DNA from: Bacteroidetes bacterium 46-16
Lineage (GTDB): Bacteria; Bacteroidota; Bacteroidia; Chitinophagales; Chitinophagaceae
Direction: 5' to 3'
Assembly (NCBI GenBank): GCA_001897835.1
Contig: MKUN01000028.1
Coordinates: 186,001-250,000 of the forward strand
DNA: 64,000 nt
Part shown: one piece after another, positions 51,096 through 58,597 of the stretch
Numbering within the stretch: the first letter of the stretch is position 1
How the letters are laid out: the number at the start of each line of letters is the position of its first letter
Notes under the pieces: generated by a model
Databases searched by the model: none
The model's input: only the letters and a program-made list of their open reading frames with translations
Told to the model about the DNA's origin: nothing
Program-made: the position numbers and the translations under genes

Positions 51096-52340
51096 ATGAG
51101 TATAAAGAAACAAGTTGACGTACTGGTAATAGGGGCTGGCCCTTCCGGTACCATCGCCGCATCACTTATGCACAAGGCCGGCCTTTCGGTGCAGGTAGTG
51201 GAAAAAATGAAGTTCCCCAGGTTTGTGATAGGCGAGAGCCTGCTGCCCCGGTGTATGGAAGCGCTTGAAGAGGCTGGTTTGCTGGATGCCGTAAAAGAGA
51301 AGCATTTTCAGCAAAAGGACGGTGCCAAATTTGTCTTTGGCGATAAGGATTGTGATTTCAATTTCTCCCAGCAGTTCACCCCCGGCTGGAAGTGGACCTG
51401 GCAGGTGCCGCGGGCCGATTTTGATAAAACGCTGGCCGACGAGTGCGAAAAGATGGGGGTGTCATTGGAATACGAGACCGAAGTAACTAATATAGAGATA
51501 GCTGCCGATGGCAGCTCGAAAACAACGATCAAAGACAAAGAAGGGAATACCAATGTGATAGAAGCACGTTTCATTGTGGACGGAAGTGGTTATGGCCGTG
51601 TCATCCCGCGTTTATTCGGCTTGGAGAAGCAATCGAGTTTGCCGCCCCGTAAAACGCTGTTCTGTCATATGACCGACCCCAAACGCAGTGCCGCATTTGA
51701 GCCCAATCGCATTATCATATATGTGCATAATCCCAGGACATGGATATGGGTCATACCATTTGCCAATGGTAATACTTCGGTAGGCTATGTGGGCTCACCT
51801 GAGTTCTTTGAGGCATTCGAAGGAACGCCTGAGCAACAATTCAGGCAGCTCCTAAATGCCCAGCCTGAACTGGCAGAGCGCTTTGGCGACTCGGAAATGC
51901 TTTGGGAACCTCGTACATTACAAAGTTGGAGCGTAACGACAGAAAGTTTCTACGGTAATGGCTTTGTACTTACGGGCAACGTTACGGAATTTCTCGACCC
52001 TGTTTTCTCGTCAGGGGTTACGCTCGCATCAGTTTCGGCGCAAATGGCCGCTAAATTAGTGATAAAACATCTGCAGGGCGGGCAGGTAGACTGGCAAAGT
52101 GAATATATGGATCCTATGATGAAAGGTGTGGACGTCTTCAGGACCTATGTTAACGGCTGGTATGACGGTACATTATTCACTATTTTCTTTGCAGAGAACC
52201 GCAACCCGGAGATCATGTCGCAGATATGCTCTGTGCTTGCAGGCTACGTATGGGACGAGAACAATCCCTTCGTAAGAAGCCATGAGAAAAATGTGCGTAC
52301 ACTTGCACGTTATCTCGAAACAACTAAAACCACCGTTTAG
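51096..52340 (+). CDS. Flavin-dependent halogenase-like oxidoreductase
   Basis: 414 residues. FAD motif GAGPSG (13-18), GESLLP near 46-51, and the halogenase fingerprint W-x-W-x-I-P at 216-221 (WIWVIP), which separates these enzymes from monooxygenases. The segment KDGAKFVF near 74-81 resembles the K-x-GA-x-F of phenol-type halogenases. A second FAD contact is in LTGNVTEFLDPVFSSGVTLA (about 289-308). It needs a reduced-flavin partner not seen here. Likely chlorinates or brominates the phenolic head of the product of this locus. Confidence 0.85.
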   Translation: MSIKKQVDVLVIGAGPSGTIAASLMHKAGLSVQVVEKMKFPRFVIGESLLPRCMEALEEAGLLDAVKEKHFQQKDGAKFVFGDKDCDFNFSQQFTPGWKWTWQVPRADFDKTLADECEKMGVSLEYETEVTNIEIAADGSSKTTIKDKEGNTNVIEARFIVDGSGYGRVIPRLFGLEKQSSLPPRKTLFCHMTDPKRSAAFEPNRIIIYVHNPRTWIWVIPFANGNTSVGYVGSPEFFEAFEGTPEQQFRQLLNAQPELAERFGDSEMLWEPRTLQSWSVTTESFYGNGFVLTGNVTEFLDPVFSSGVTLASVSAQMAAKLVIKHLQGGQVDWQSEYMDPMMKGVDVFRTYVNGWYDGTLFTIFFAENRNPEIMSQICSVLAGYVWDENNPFVRSHEKNVRTLARYLETTKTTV

Positions 52341-52360
52341 CTAAAAGCCGTATTTACAAT

Positions 52361-52978
52361 TTGGAGCAGATCAGTTTGAATATCGGCCATTACCTGCGTG
52401 TAAGTAAAGAGAAGCTGGTAAAGGATGGTAATAGCATATTGCCGGAAGGAATAAGGACAGCAGACGGGCCTGAAGCACTTTACAGGCACATGCAATATGC
52501 TTATCCTAAGTTCTTTAAAATGGATGGCCTTTGTAAATGGGCCTGGCTGGCCGCTGAGCAGTTGCTCAGTGCTGATGCAGCTATGGTATATGATGACATT
52601 GATAAAAACAATGTGGCAGTAGTACTGGGCACATCGCATGGCTGTATCGATGTAGATAGGAAATATCATGAGACAATGAATAGCATTCCCAGCCCGGCTT
52701 TGTTTGTGTATACCCTTCCTAATATTATGCTCGGCGAGCTGTGTATCAGGCACGGTTTCAAAGGCGAGCAGGCCTGTCTTTTGAATGATAACTTTAATAG
52801 CGAAGAATTATATTTCTGGGTGAAGGACCTGCTCCTTAACCGCGGCATGGAGGCATGCCTTGCCGGTTGGGTAGATGTGGCGGGTGATAAATATGATATA
52901 TGCCTGTTTTGGGTCACGAAGAGGACTGAAGGCATCGGTTTTTCGGGTAGCGGCATGCAATATCTATATGATAATTAA
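52361..52978 (+). CDS. Truncated ketosynthase-like protein (N-terminal half only)
   Basis: 205 residues from a TTG start. The body (YPKFFKMDGLCKWAWLAAEQLL…NNVAVVLGTSHGCID…SPALFVYTLPNIMLGELCIRHGFKGEQ) is the N-terminal domain of a beta-ketoacyl synthase. At the place of the catalytic cysteine it reads CLLNDNF, so no nucleophile aligns, and the C-terminal half with both His is absent. Proteins of this kind recur next to full ketosynthases in aryl-polyene and flexirubin clusters. They probably act as a partner subunit, but the role is unknown. Confidence 0.75.
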   Translation: MEQISLNIGHYLRVSKEKLVKDGNSILPEGIRTADGPEALYRHMQYAYPKFFKMDGLCKWAWLAAEQLLSADAAMVYDDIDKNNVAVVLGTSHGCIDVDRKYHETMNSIPSPALFVYTLPNIMLGELCIRHGFKGEQACLLNDNFNSEELYFWVKDLLLNRGMEACLAGWVDVAGDKYDICLFWVTKRTEGIGFSGSGMQYLYDN

Positions 52979-52999
52979 AAGAACGACCCGGAGTAAAAA

Positions 53000-53245
53000 A
53001 TGAAAAAGCTGAGATTGATGAAACCCTGGGATTTGAACACTTTAAGGCAGAAATTAAATGCCGATCTGTGTATATTTGCCCCCGGAACTATTACCGGGAT
53101 AACCTGTAAAGGCCCTTCAGATACCGCATCGGTTGTTGGTGTTGCAAATGCAGCCCATTTACAGCCGGAATGTATGTTCAGACCGCAAAATGAAGTCCTT
53201 TACGGGAGAGTACTACCGGTTTACCCACGTAATAATACAATATGA
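53000..53245 (+). CDS. Unknown 81-residue ORF between ketosynthase genes
   Basis: ATG at 53000 preceded by a GGAG ribosome-binding sequence (52990-52993). The stop TGA overlaps the ketosynthase ATG by 4 bases (ATGA), a sign of coupled translation. The product (MKKLRLMKPWDLNTLRQKLN…) has no recognised motif. Its size and place are those of an acyl-carrier protein, which this pathway would need, but no DSL/DSI phosphopantetheine site is present in any frame. Either it is a novel small partner or the region is decayed. Confidence 0.45.
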   Translation: MKKLRLMKPWDLNTLRQKLNADLCIFAPGTITGITCKGPSDTASVVGVANAAHLQPECMFRPQNEVLYGRVLPVYPRNNTI

Positions 53246-54444
53246 TGGATCAGCAGGCCTATGTTGTAAATACCGGCTTGATAACGGCTATAGGGAACAA
53301 TACCGGCGAGTGTTTGGATGCGCTCGTGGCTGGCCGTAGTGGTGTGGCAAAGGCTAAGTATTTACAAACGCATTGGCGTGATGAAGTGCCCGTAGCGGAG
53401 GTGAAATTATCGAATGAAGAACTGTCAGCCATCGCGGGAGTGGATGCAGGCTGGCCACGCACGGCCCTGCTCAGTGCTATTGCAGCAGCGGAAGCCATAC
53501 AACCTTTCAGGGGCAAGCTGCAAGGCCTGCGTATAGGCTTCTTTTCTGCCAATACCGTAGGCGGTATGGACCTTACCGAAGATTTCTATGCCGGTTTTGT
53601 TGCAAATAACAAAAGCAGCGCCCCCCTCGCAAATGTCACGAACCATGAATGTGGTGCTGTGACCGAATTAGTTTCCGATCATCTTGGTATACACGATTTT
53701 GTTACCACCATCAGTACGGCATGTTCCTCATCGGCCAACAGCATCATGATGGCGGCTCAAATGATCAGTAAAGGTATGTTGGATGTGGCGATAGCAGGCG
53801 GGGCAGACAGCTTATCTAAGTTTACATTGAATGGCTTCCATACCCTGATGATACTGGACAAAGAACCTTGCCAGCCTTTTGACCAGAACCGCAGGGGTCT
53901 TAATCTTGGTGAAGGGGCGGGATACCTCTTGTTAATGAGTGAGAAGGCCATGAAACAATGTACTGCTGCCCCTATATCTGTAGTGAGCGGCTATGCCAAT
54001 ACAAACGATGCCTATCACCAAACAGCATCTTCGCCGGAGGGTCTGGGCAATAAAATGGCCATGCAGCAGGCATTGCAGAAAGCAGGTTTGCAGCCATCGG
54101 ACATCAATTATATTAACCTGCATGGTACCGGTACAGCCAATAATGATAGTTCAGAAGGGCTTGCCATTACAGCCATATTTGGTGACAAGGTACCCATGGC
54201 CTCGTCTACAAAAGCTTTTACCGGCCATACACTTGGCGCTTCCGGTGCTGTGGAAGCTGTTTTTAGCAACCTCAGTATCAGGGATGGCCTGGTGTTCCCC
54301 AATATACGCTGGCAAACCCAGATGGAGGATATACCATGGAAACCCGTTACCGAACTGCAAACAGCTTGTGATATCAGGCACGTATTGTCCAACTCGTTTG
54401 GCTTTGGCGGCAATTGTTCATCCCTTATTTTTTCAAAAAGCTAA
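53242..54444 (+). CDS. Beta-ketoacyl-ACP synthase (FabF-like, catalytically complete)
   Basis: 400 residues, thiolase fold. Catalytic triad complete: Cys161 in STACSSSAN, His294 in HGTGT, His329 in TGHTLGASG. It condenses an acyl chain with a malonyl-ACP unit. ATGATG at 53242 allows two starts. It lies upstream of a second ketosynthase without nucleophile (2-base gap), giving the KS-alpha/KS-beta arrangement of type II polyketide enzymes and of aryl-polyene/flexirubin clusters. Confidence 0.9.
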   Translation: MMDQQAYVVNTGLITAIGNNTGECLDALVAGRSGVAKAKYLQTHWRDEVPVAEVKLSNEELSAIAGVDAGWPRTALLSAIAAAEAIQPFRGKLQGLRIGFFSANTVGGMDLTEDFYAGFVANNKSSAPLANVTNHECGAVTELVSDHLGIHDFVTTISTACSSSANSIMMAAQMISKGMLDVAIAGGADSLSKFTLNGFHTLMILDKEPCQPFDQNRRGLNLGEGAGYLLLMSEKAMKQCTAAPISVVSGYANTNDAYHQTASSPEGLGNKMAMQQALQKAGLQPSDINYINLHGTGTANNDSSEGLAITAIFGDKVPMASSTKAFTGHTLGASGAVEAVFSNLSIRDGLVFPNIRWQTQMEDIPWKPVTELQTACDIRHVLSNSFGFGGNCSSLIFSKS

Positions 54445-54446
54445 AG

Positions 54447-55493
54447 ATGGACCTGTACATATATAGAGCTGGCCTGGTGAGTGCAGCAGGCGACAATAGC
54501 GGGGAGCAATTTCTTGCCAACGCACCCTCATACCATACCGACAGGCTACTGTGCGATGAACTGGATTATACGGCTTACATACCGCCCATGCAGCTGCGCC
54601 GCATGAGCAAAGCAGTGCGCATGAGCGTAGCAGCCGCAAAGATCTGTATGAGGCAGGATGAAAAAGCGGCAGCAATTTCGGTAGGTACAGGCATGGGTTG
54701 CCTTTATGATACGGAGCAGTTCCTCTCAAAAATGGTGACCCAAAATGAGCAAATGCTTACGCCTACCTCTTTTATCCAGTCCACGCACAATACGGTTGGC
54801 GGGCAGATAGCCATGCTCACCGGTTGTCACGGCCATAATCTCACCTTTGTACAGAGGGGACATTCTTTTGAGAACGCCGTTATTAATGCCGGCTTGTATC
54901 TTGACGAACATCCGGGCGAAAAGATATTGACCGGGGGCTTTGATGAATTGACAAATACGAGCCTCGCTATTTTAAAAACAGCCGGCGTTTATAGTATTGA
55001 GCCGCGTGGCCCTGAGAACGTTTTGCATCATACACGCCCCGGTGGTATAGCCGGTGAGGGGGCCTCTTTCCTTTTAATGGGTAAAGAACCCATGCCGGGC
55101 TCCCTGGCCATTAGAGGCCTTTCTCTTTTTGTTACCAAAGACACAGCCGATGCACTGCAGCAGGTCACCTCTTTTTTACAAGCGCAGGCATTGGAGCCGG
55201 GTGATATCAGCTTTGCTATGCTGGGTACGAATGGTGACGGAAAGTATGAACCCTTTTACAAAGCACTCAGGCAGGATGTATTCAAAGACTGCAGCACAGC
55301 CGTTTTCAAGCATTTATCGGGCGAGTATCCCACTGCTGGTTCTTTTGCTTTGGCCCTGCTTTACTGTATGACAAGCCAAAATTTATTCCCCGCCTTCCTT
55401 TTTAACGATACAATGCCGGGAAAAGTAAAGCATATAGTGTTGGTTAATAACTATGTAAACCACTATACCTGCTGGCACCTCGAAGTAGTTTAA
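54447..55493 (+). CDS. Chain-length-factor-like ketosynthase (Cys replaced by Gln)
   Basis: 348 residues from the ATG at 54447 (MDLYIYRAGLVSAAGD); a TTG 33 bases upstream is unlikely. The ketosynthase fold is retained (AAISVGTGMGCLYDTEQFL, THNTVGGQIAML, GGFDELTN, GGIAGEGASFLLMG), but the nucleophile position reads FVQRGHSFE, with Gln136 where the partner has Cys161. HGTGT is also changed (TNGDGKY). This Gln matches chain-length factors of type II polyketide synthases. It likely forms a heterodimer with the previous gene product. Confidence 0.82.
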   Translation: MDLYIYRAGLVSAAGDNSGEQFLANAPSYHTDRLLCDELDYTAYIPPMQLRRMSKAVRMSVAAAKICMRQDEKAAAISVGTGMGCLYDTEQFLSKMVTQNEQMLTPTSFIQSTHNTVGGQIAMLTGCHGHNLTFVQRGHSFENAVINAGLYLDEHPGEKILTGGFDELTNTSLAILKTAGVYSIEPRGPENVLHHTRPGGIAGEGASFLLMGKEPMPGSLAIRGLSLFVTKDTADALQQVTSFLQAQALEPGDISFAMLGTNGDGKYEPFYKALRQDVFKDCSTAVFKHLSGEYPTAGSFALALLYCMTSQNLFPAFLFNDTMPGKVKHIVLVNNYVNHYTCWHLEVV

Positions 55494-55512
55494 TATTTAG
55501 CAGCTTAAGGCC

Positions 55513-55520
55513 TACTTTTG
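55513..55520 (+). promoter_or_regulatory. Promoter -7 element for the GH15 gene
   Basis: TACTTTTG, exact TAnnTTTG match. The start would be near 55527, leaving about 43 bases of leader. Confidence 0.55.
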
Positions 55521-55569
55521 TATTGGCATCTTTTTTATAGTCCATTTGCTGAACAGTATATAACTGCTT

Positions 55570-57348
55570 ATGTCTCGACACACTTATGAAACTGGTATCA
55601 TAGGTAATTGTGCCTTTTTAGCCCACGTTCATCTTAATACAAACATCTCCTGGCTTTGCTGGCCGCGTTTCGATAGCGGCTTTATTTTCGGGGGTATGCT
55701 CGATAAAGAGAAGGGTGGTAGCTTCTCCATTTTACCCGAAGAAGATTATACTTCCAAACAATATTATATCGAGAATACCAATGTACTGGTTACCGAGGTG
55801 ACCTGTGCCGATGGTAAATATCGTATTACCGATTTTGCCCCCCGTTTTCGCTTATACGAGCGCTATTTCAGGCCGCTCATGCTCATCCGTAAGATTGAGC
55901 CTATCGAAGGGAACCCCCGCCTTAACATAACCTGCGAGCCTGTTGGTAATTATGGCGAAAAAAAATTAAAAGCTGTGCCAGGCAGTAATCACGTCGATTT
56001 TTTCGGGTTGGAAAATACCATCAGGCTTACATCCAATATCTCTATCAATTTCATCATGGACAGGAAGCACTTTGTCCTGAATGAGACTAAATATCTCGTC
56101 CTTACATATGGTTCACCACTCGAGGCTCCCCTGCAAACCACTGCTGAAGAGTTCCTGGCAAGGACCATTTCTTACTGGCAGCAATGGATAAAGAATACAG
56201 GTGTCGAAAACATGTACCAGGCACAGGTCATCAGGTCTTCCCTTGCACTTAAGATACACCAGTATGAGGATACAGGCGCCATGATCGCAGCAAGTACCAC
56301 AAGCCTGCCTGAGGCCGATAAAAGCGGGCGCAACTGGGATTACCGCTATTGCTGGCTCAGGGACGCTTACTATATCCTTAATGCATTTGATAAGATAGGC
56401 CACTTCGAGGAGGTCGATCAGTATTTCCACTTCATAGCAAATGTCACCATTAGGGAAAATGGGCGTTACAATCCATTATATTCCATTACAGGAGGAGCAG
56501 ATATTGGCGAACGCGTTATAGACCTCGCAGGCTATAAGGGCAATGAACCGGTACGTATAGGCAACCAGGCCGTAGAGCATATACAGAACGATATATACGG
56601 CCAGGTACTTTTATCTCTTTTGCCACTGTATGTTGACAGGCGTTTCATATTCGAAGAACGGCACGACTCCTCTAAATGGATACAAAAGATATTGAACCAG
56701 ATAAAAAATACGATTGATGAGGCCGATGCCGGTATTTGGGAATTCCGCTCTATGGCCTTTCATCATTGTTATACGAGTCTCTTTCATTGGGCAGGTTGCC
56801 GTGCAGCGATTAAAATGGCCCGGTACATTGGCGATGAAAAACTGTTGCATACCGCTCGTGAGCTGCACGATAAGGCTGTAGAGAAGATCGAGGCATGTTA
56901 CGATCCGAAGCGTAAGGTATATACACATGCTATAGGCAGGCCGGAACTCGATGCCAGTACCTTGCAGCTCATTATGATGCATTACCTCGACCCCGCTTCC
57001 GAAAGAGCGAAAGATCACCTCAAAGCCCTCGAAACTCAGTTGAAAGCTGACGGGGGACTATTCTACCGATATATACATGCTGATGACTTTGGTAAGCCCA
57101 AAACCACTTTTTTAGTTACAGCCTTTTGGTACGTAGAGGCACTGGCATGTGTAGGCCGGCTCGATGAAGCTATAGAGAATTTCAATCAGCTTATGCAATA
57201 TACCAATCACCTGGGCTTGCTGAGCGAAGACGTAGATGAGGCCGATGGCAGCCAGTGGGGCAATTTCCCGCAGGCATATAGTCATGTGGGTTTGATGAAC
57301 GCCGCCTATCGCATCGCGAAAAAAATCGACCGTCCCAGTTTTCTTTAG
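55570..57348 (+). CDS. Glycoside hydrolase family 15 (glucoamylase/trehalase-like)
   Basis: 592 residues: an N-terminal beta-sandwich (about 1-205, IGNCAFLAHVHLNTNISWLCWPRFDSG) and an (alpha/alpha)6 barrel. Catalytic candidates are Glu391 in GIWEFR and the acidic cluster at 552-557 (SEDVDEADGSQWGN). The middle NWDYRYCWLRDAYY is a GH15 hallmark. No signal peptide, so it acts inside the cell, probably on glycogen-derived glucans or trehalose. It is unrelated to the ketosynthase locus before it and has its own promoter. Confidence 0.9.
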   Translation: MSRHTYETGIIGNCAFLAHVHLNTNISWLCWPRFDSGFIFGGMLDKEKGGSFSILPEEDYTSKQYYIENTNVLVTEVTCADGKYRITDFAPRFRLYERYFRPLMLIRKIEPIEGNPRLNITCEPVGNYGEKKLKAVPGSNHVDFFGLENTIRLTSNISINFIMDRKHFVLNETKYLVLTYGSPLEAPLQTTAEEFLARTISYWQQWIKNTGVENMYQAQVIRSSLALKIHQYEDTGAMIAASTTSLPEADKSGRNWDYRYCWLRDAYYILNAFDKIGHFEEVDQYFHFIANVTIRENGRYNPLYSITGGADIGERVIDLAGYKGNEPVRIGNQAVEHIQNDIYGQVLLSLLPLYVDRRFIFEERHDSSKWIQKILNQIKNTIDEADAGIWEFRSMAFHHCYTSLFHWAGCRAAIKMARYIGDEKLLHTARELHDKAVEKIEACYDPKRKVYTHAIGRPELDASTLQLIMMHYLDPASERAKDHLKALETQLKADGGLFYRYIHADDFGKPKTTFLVTAFWYVEALACVGRLDEAIENFNQLMQYTNHLGLLSEDVDEADGSQWGNFPQAYSHVGLMNAAYRIAKKIDRPSFL

Positions 57349-57371
57349 CTAACCTGTTGGTACAAATACCC

Positions 57372-57379
57372 TAATTTTG
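57372..57379 (+). promoter_or_regulatory. Promoter -7 element for mqnC
   Basis: TAATTTTG, an exact TAnnTTTG match 20 bases before the mqnC ATG. No TTG lies at the ideal -33 distance. Confidence 0.5.
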
Positions 57380-57398
57380 GGCCATATTATCAAGACAG

Positions 57399-58523
57399 AT
57401 GGATTTACAGGAGATATACGATAGGGCCATACGCTCGGAGTTTTTAACTATACAAGAAGGGGTTTTTCTTTTTGAACATGCACCCCTTACCGAACTGATG
57501 TATGTGGCAAACGAGCTGAGAAAGAAACAGGTGCCGCATGGCAAGGTTACCTGGATCATCGACCGCAATATGAACACTACCAATGTGTGTGTTGCCAACT
57601 GCAAATTCTGCAACTTTTATCGCATACCGGGCCACCCTGAGTCATATATCACCGATATAGAAACATACAAACGAAAGATCGATGAGACATTTCGTTACGG
57701 TGGCGAGCAATTATTATTGCAAGGTGGCCATCATCCCGAATTAGGTCTCGATTATTACACCACTTTATTCAAACAATTAAAGGAACTGTATCCTGATCTT
57801 AAGCTTCATGCGCTTGGCCCACCGGAAGTGGCGCATATCTGCAAGGTATCGGGTGTATCTCATCATGATGCTTTATCCGCATTAAAAGAGGCAGGGATGG
57901 ATAGTATGCCCGGTCCCGGGGCCGAGATACTTAATGACCGGGTGCGCAGGCTGATCTCAAAGGGTAAATGTGGTGCACAGGAGTGGCTGGATATTATGCA
58001 TGAGGCGCACAAGATCGGCCTTACTACCACCGCTACCATGATGTTCGGCCATGTGGAGACCATCGAAGAGCGCTTTGAGCACCTGGTAAAGATCCGTGAG
58101 GTGCAGGCACGCAAACCGGAAGGCGCAAAGGGCTTCATTGCTTTTATTCCCTGGACCTTCCAGGACGTAGATACCTTACTGCGCCGCATTCGTGGCACAA
58201 AGAACCTTACTACGGCCGATGAATATATACGTATGATAGCGCTAAGCCGTATCATGCTCCCTAATATCAAGAATATTCAGGCTTCATGGCTCACGGTAGG
58301 TAAGCAGGTTGCACAGGTTTGCCTGCATGCTGGTGCTAATGATTTTGGTTCTATTATGATTGAGGAGAATGTAGTTAGTGCTGCCGGTGCCCCGCACAGG
58401 TTCACGGCCAATGGTATCCAGGAGGCGATCCGGGAGGCGGGTTTTGAACCGCAGTTGCGCAACCAGCAGTATGAGTTCCGTGCTATGCCCCAGCATATGG
58501 AAGAGCAGCTAATAACTTATTGA
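57399..58523 (+). CDS. mqnC: Cyclic dehypoxanthinyl futalosine synthase (radical SAM)
   Basis: A late step of the futalosine route to menaquinone. 374 residues. The radical-SAM iron-sulfur motif is C64-x3-C68-x2-C71 (NVCVANCKFCNFY). GGEQLLLQGGHHPELGLDYY (about 101-120) separates MqnC from MqnE. The C-terminal GANDFGSIMIEENVVSAAG is also typical. Other menaquinone genes are not in the window. It ends in a bidirectional terminator. Confidence 0.92.
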   Translation: MDLQEIYDRAIRSEFLTIQEGVFLFEHAPLTELMYVANELRKKQVPHGKVTWIIDRNMNTTNVCVANCKFCNFYRIPGHPESYITDIETYKRKIDETFRYGGEQLLLQGGHHPELGLDYYTTLFKQLKELYPDLKLHALGPPEVAHICKVSGVSHHDALSALKEAGMDSMPGPGAEILNDRVRRLISKGKCGAQEWLDIMHEAHKIGLTTTATMMFGHVETIEERFEHLVKIREVQARKPEGAKGFIAFIPWTFQDVDTLLRRIRGTKNLTTADEYIRMIALSRIMLPNIKNIQASWLTVGKQVAQVCLHAGANDFGSIMIEENVVSAAGAPHRFTANGIQEAIREAGFEPQLRNQQYEFRAMPQHMEEQLITY

Positions 58524-58542
58524 TCGTTTTTTTACAGCATTA

Positions 58543-58579
58543 AAAAAACAAGCCCCGCATTTTGCGGGGCTTGTTTTTT
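58543..58579. terminator. Bidirectional terminator
   Basis: AAAAAACAAGCCCCGC (58543-58558), 5-base loop, GCGGGGCTTGTTTTTT (58564-58579). It serves mqnC from the left and the sorting-domain protein from the right. Confidence 0.9.
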
Positions 58580-58597
58580 GTTTTAGCAATCTCGTAT

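Noticed and set aside
52980-53100. Alternative reading frame (…NEKAEIDETLGFEHFKAEIK…) as the real small gene
   Set aside because: Open for only about 35 codons, no start codon or binding site, ends in a stop well before the ketosynthase; the 53000-53245 frame has both a GGAG site and an ATGA overlap.
49963-55493. Complete flexirubin or aryl-polyene cluster
   Set aside because: No carrier protein, ketoreductase, dehydratase, starter ligase, ammonia-lyase or export genes are present; only a partial set is supported.
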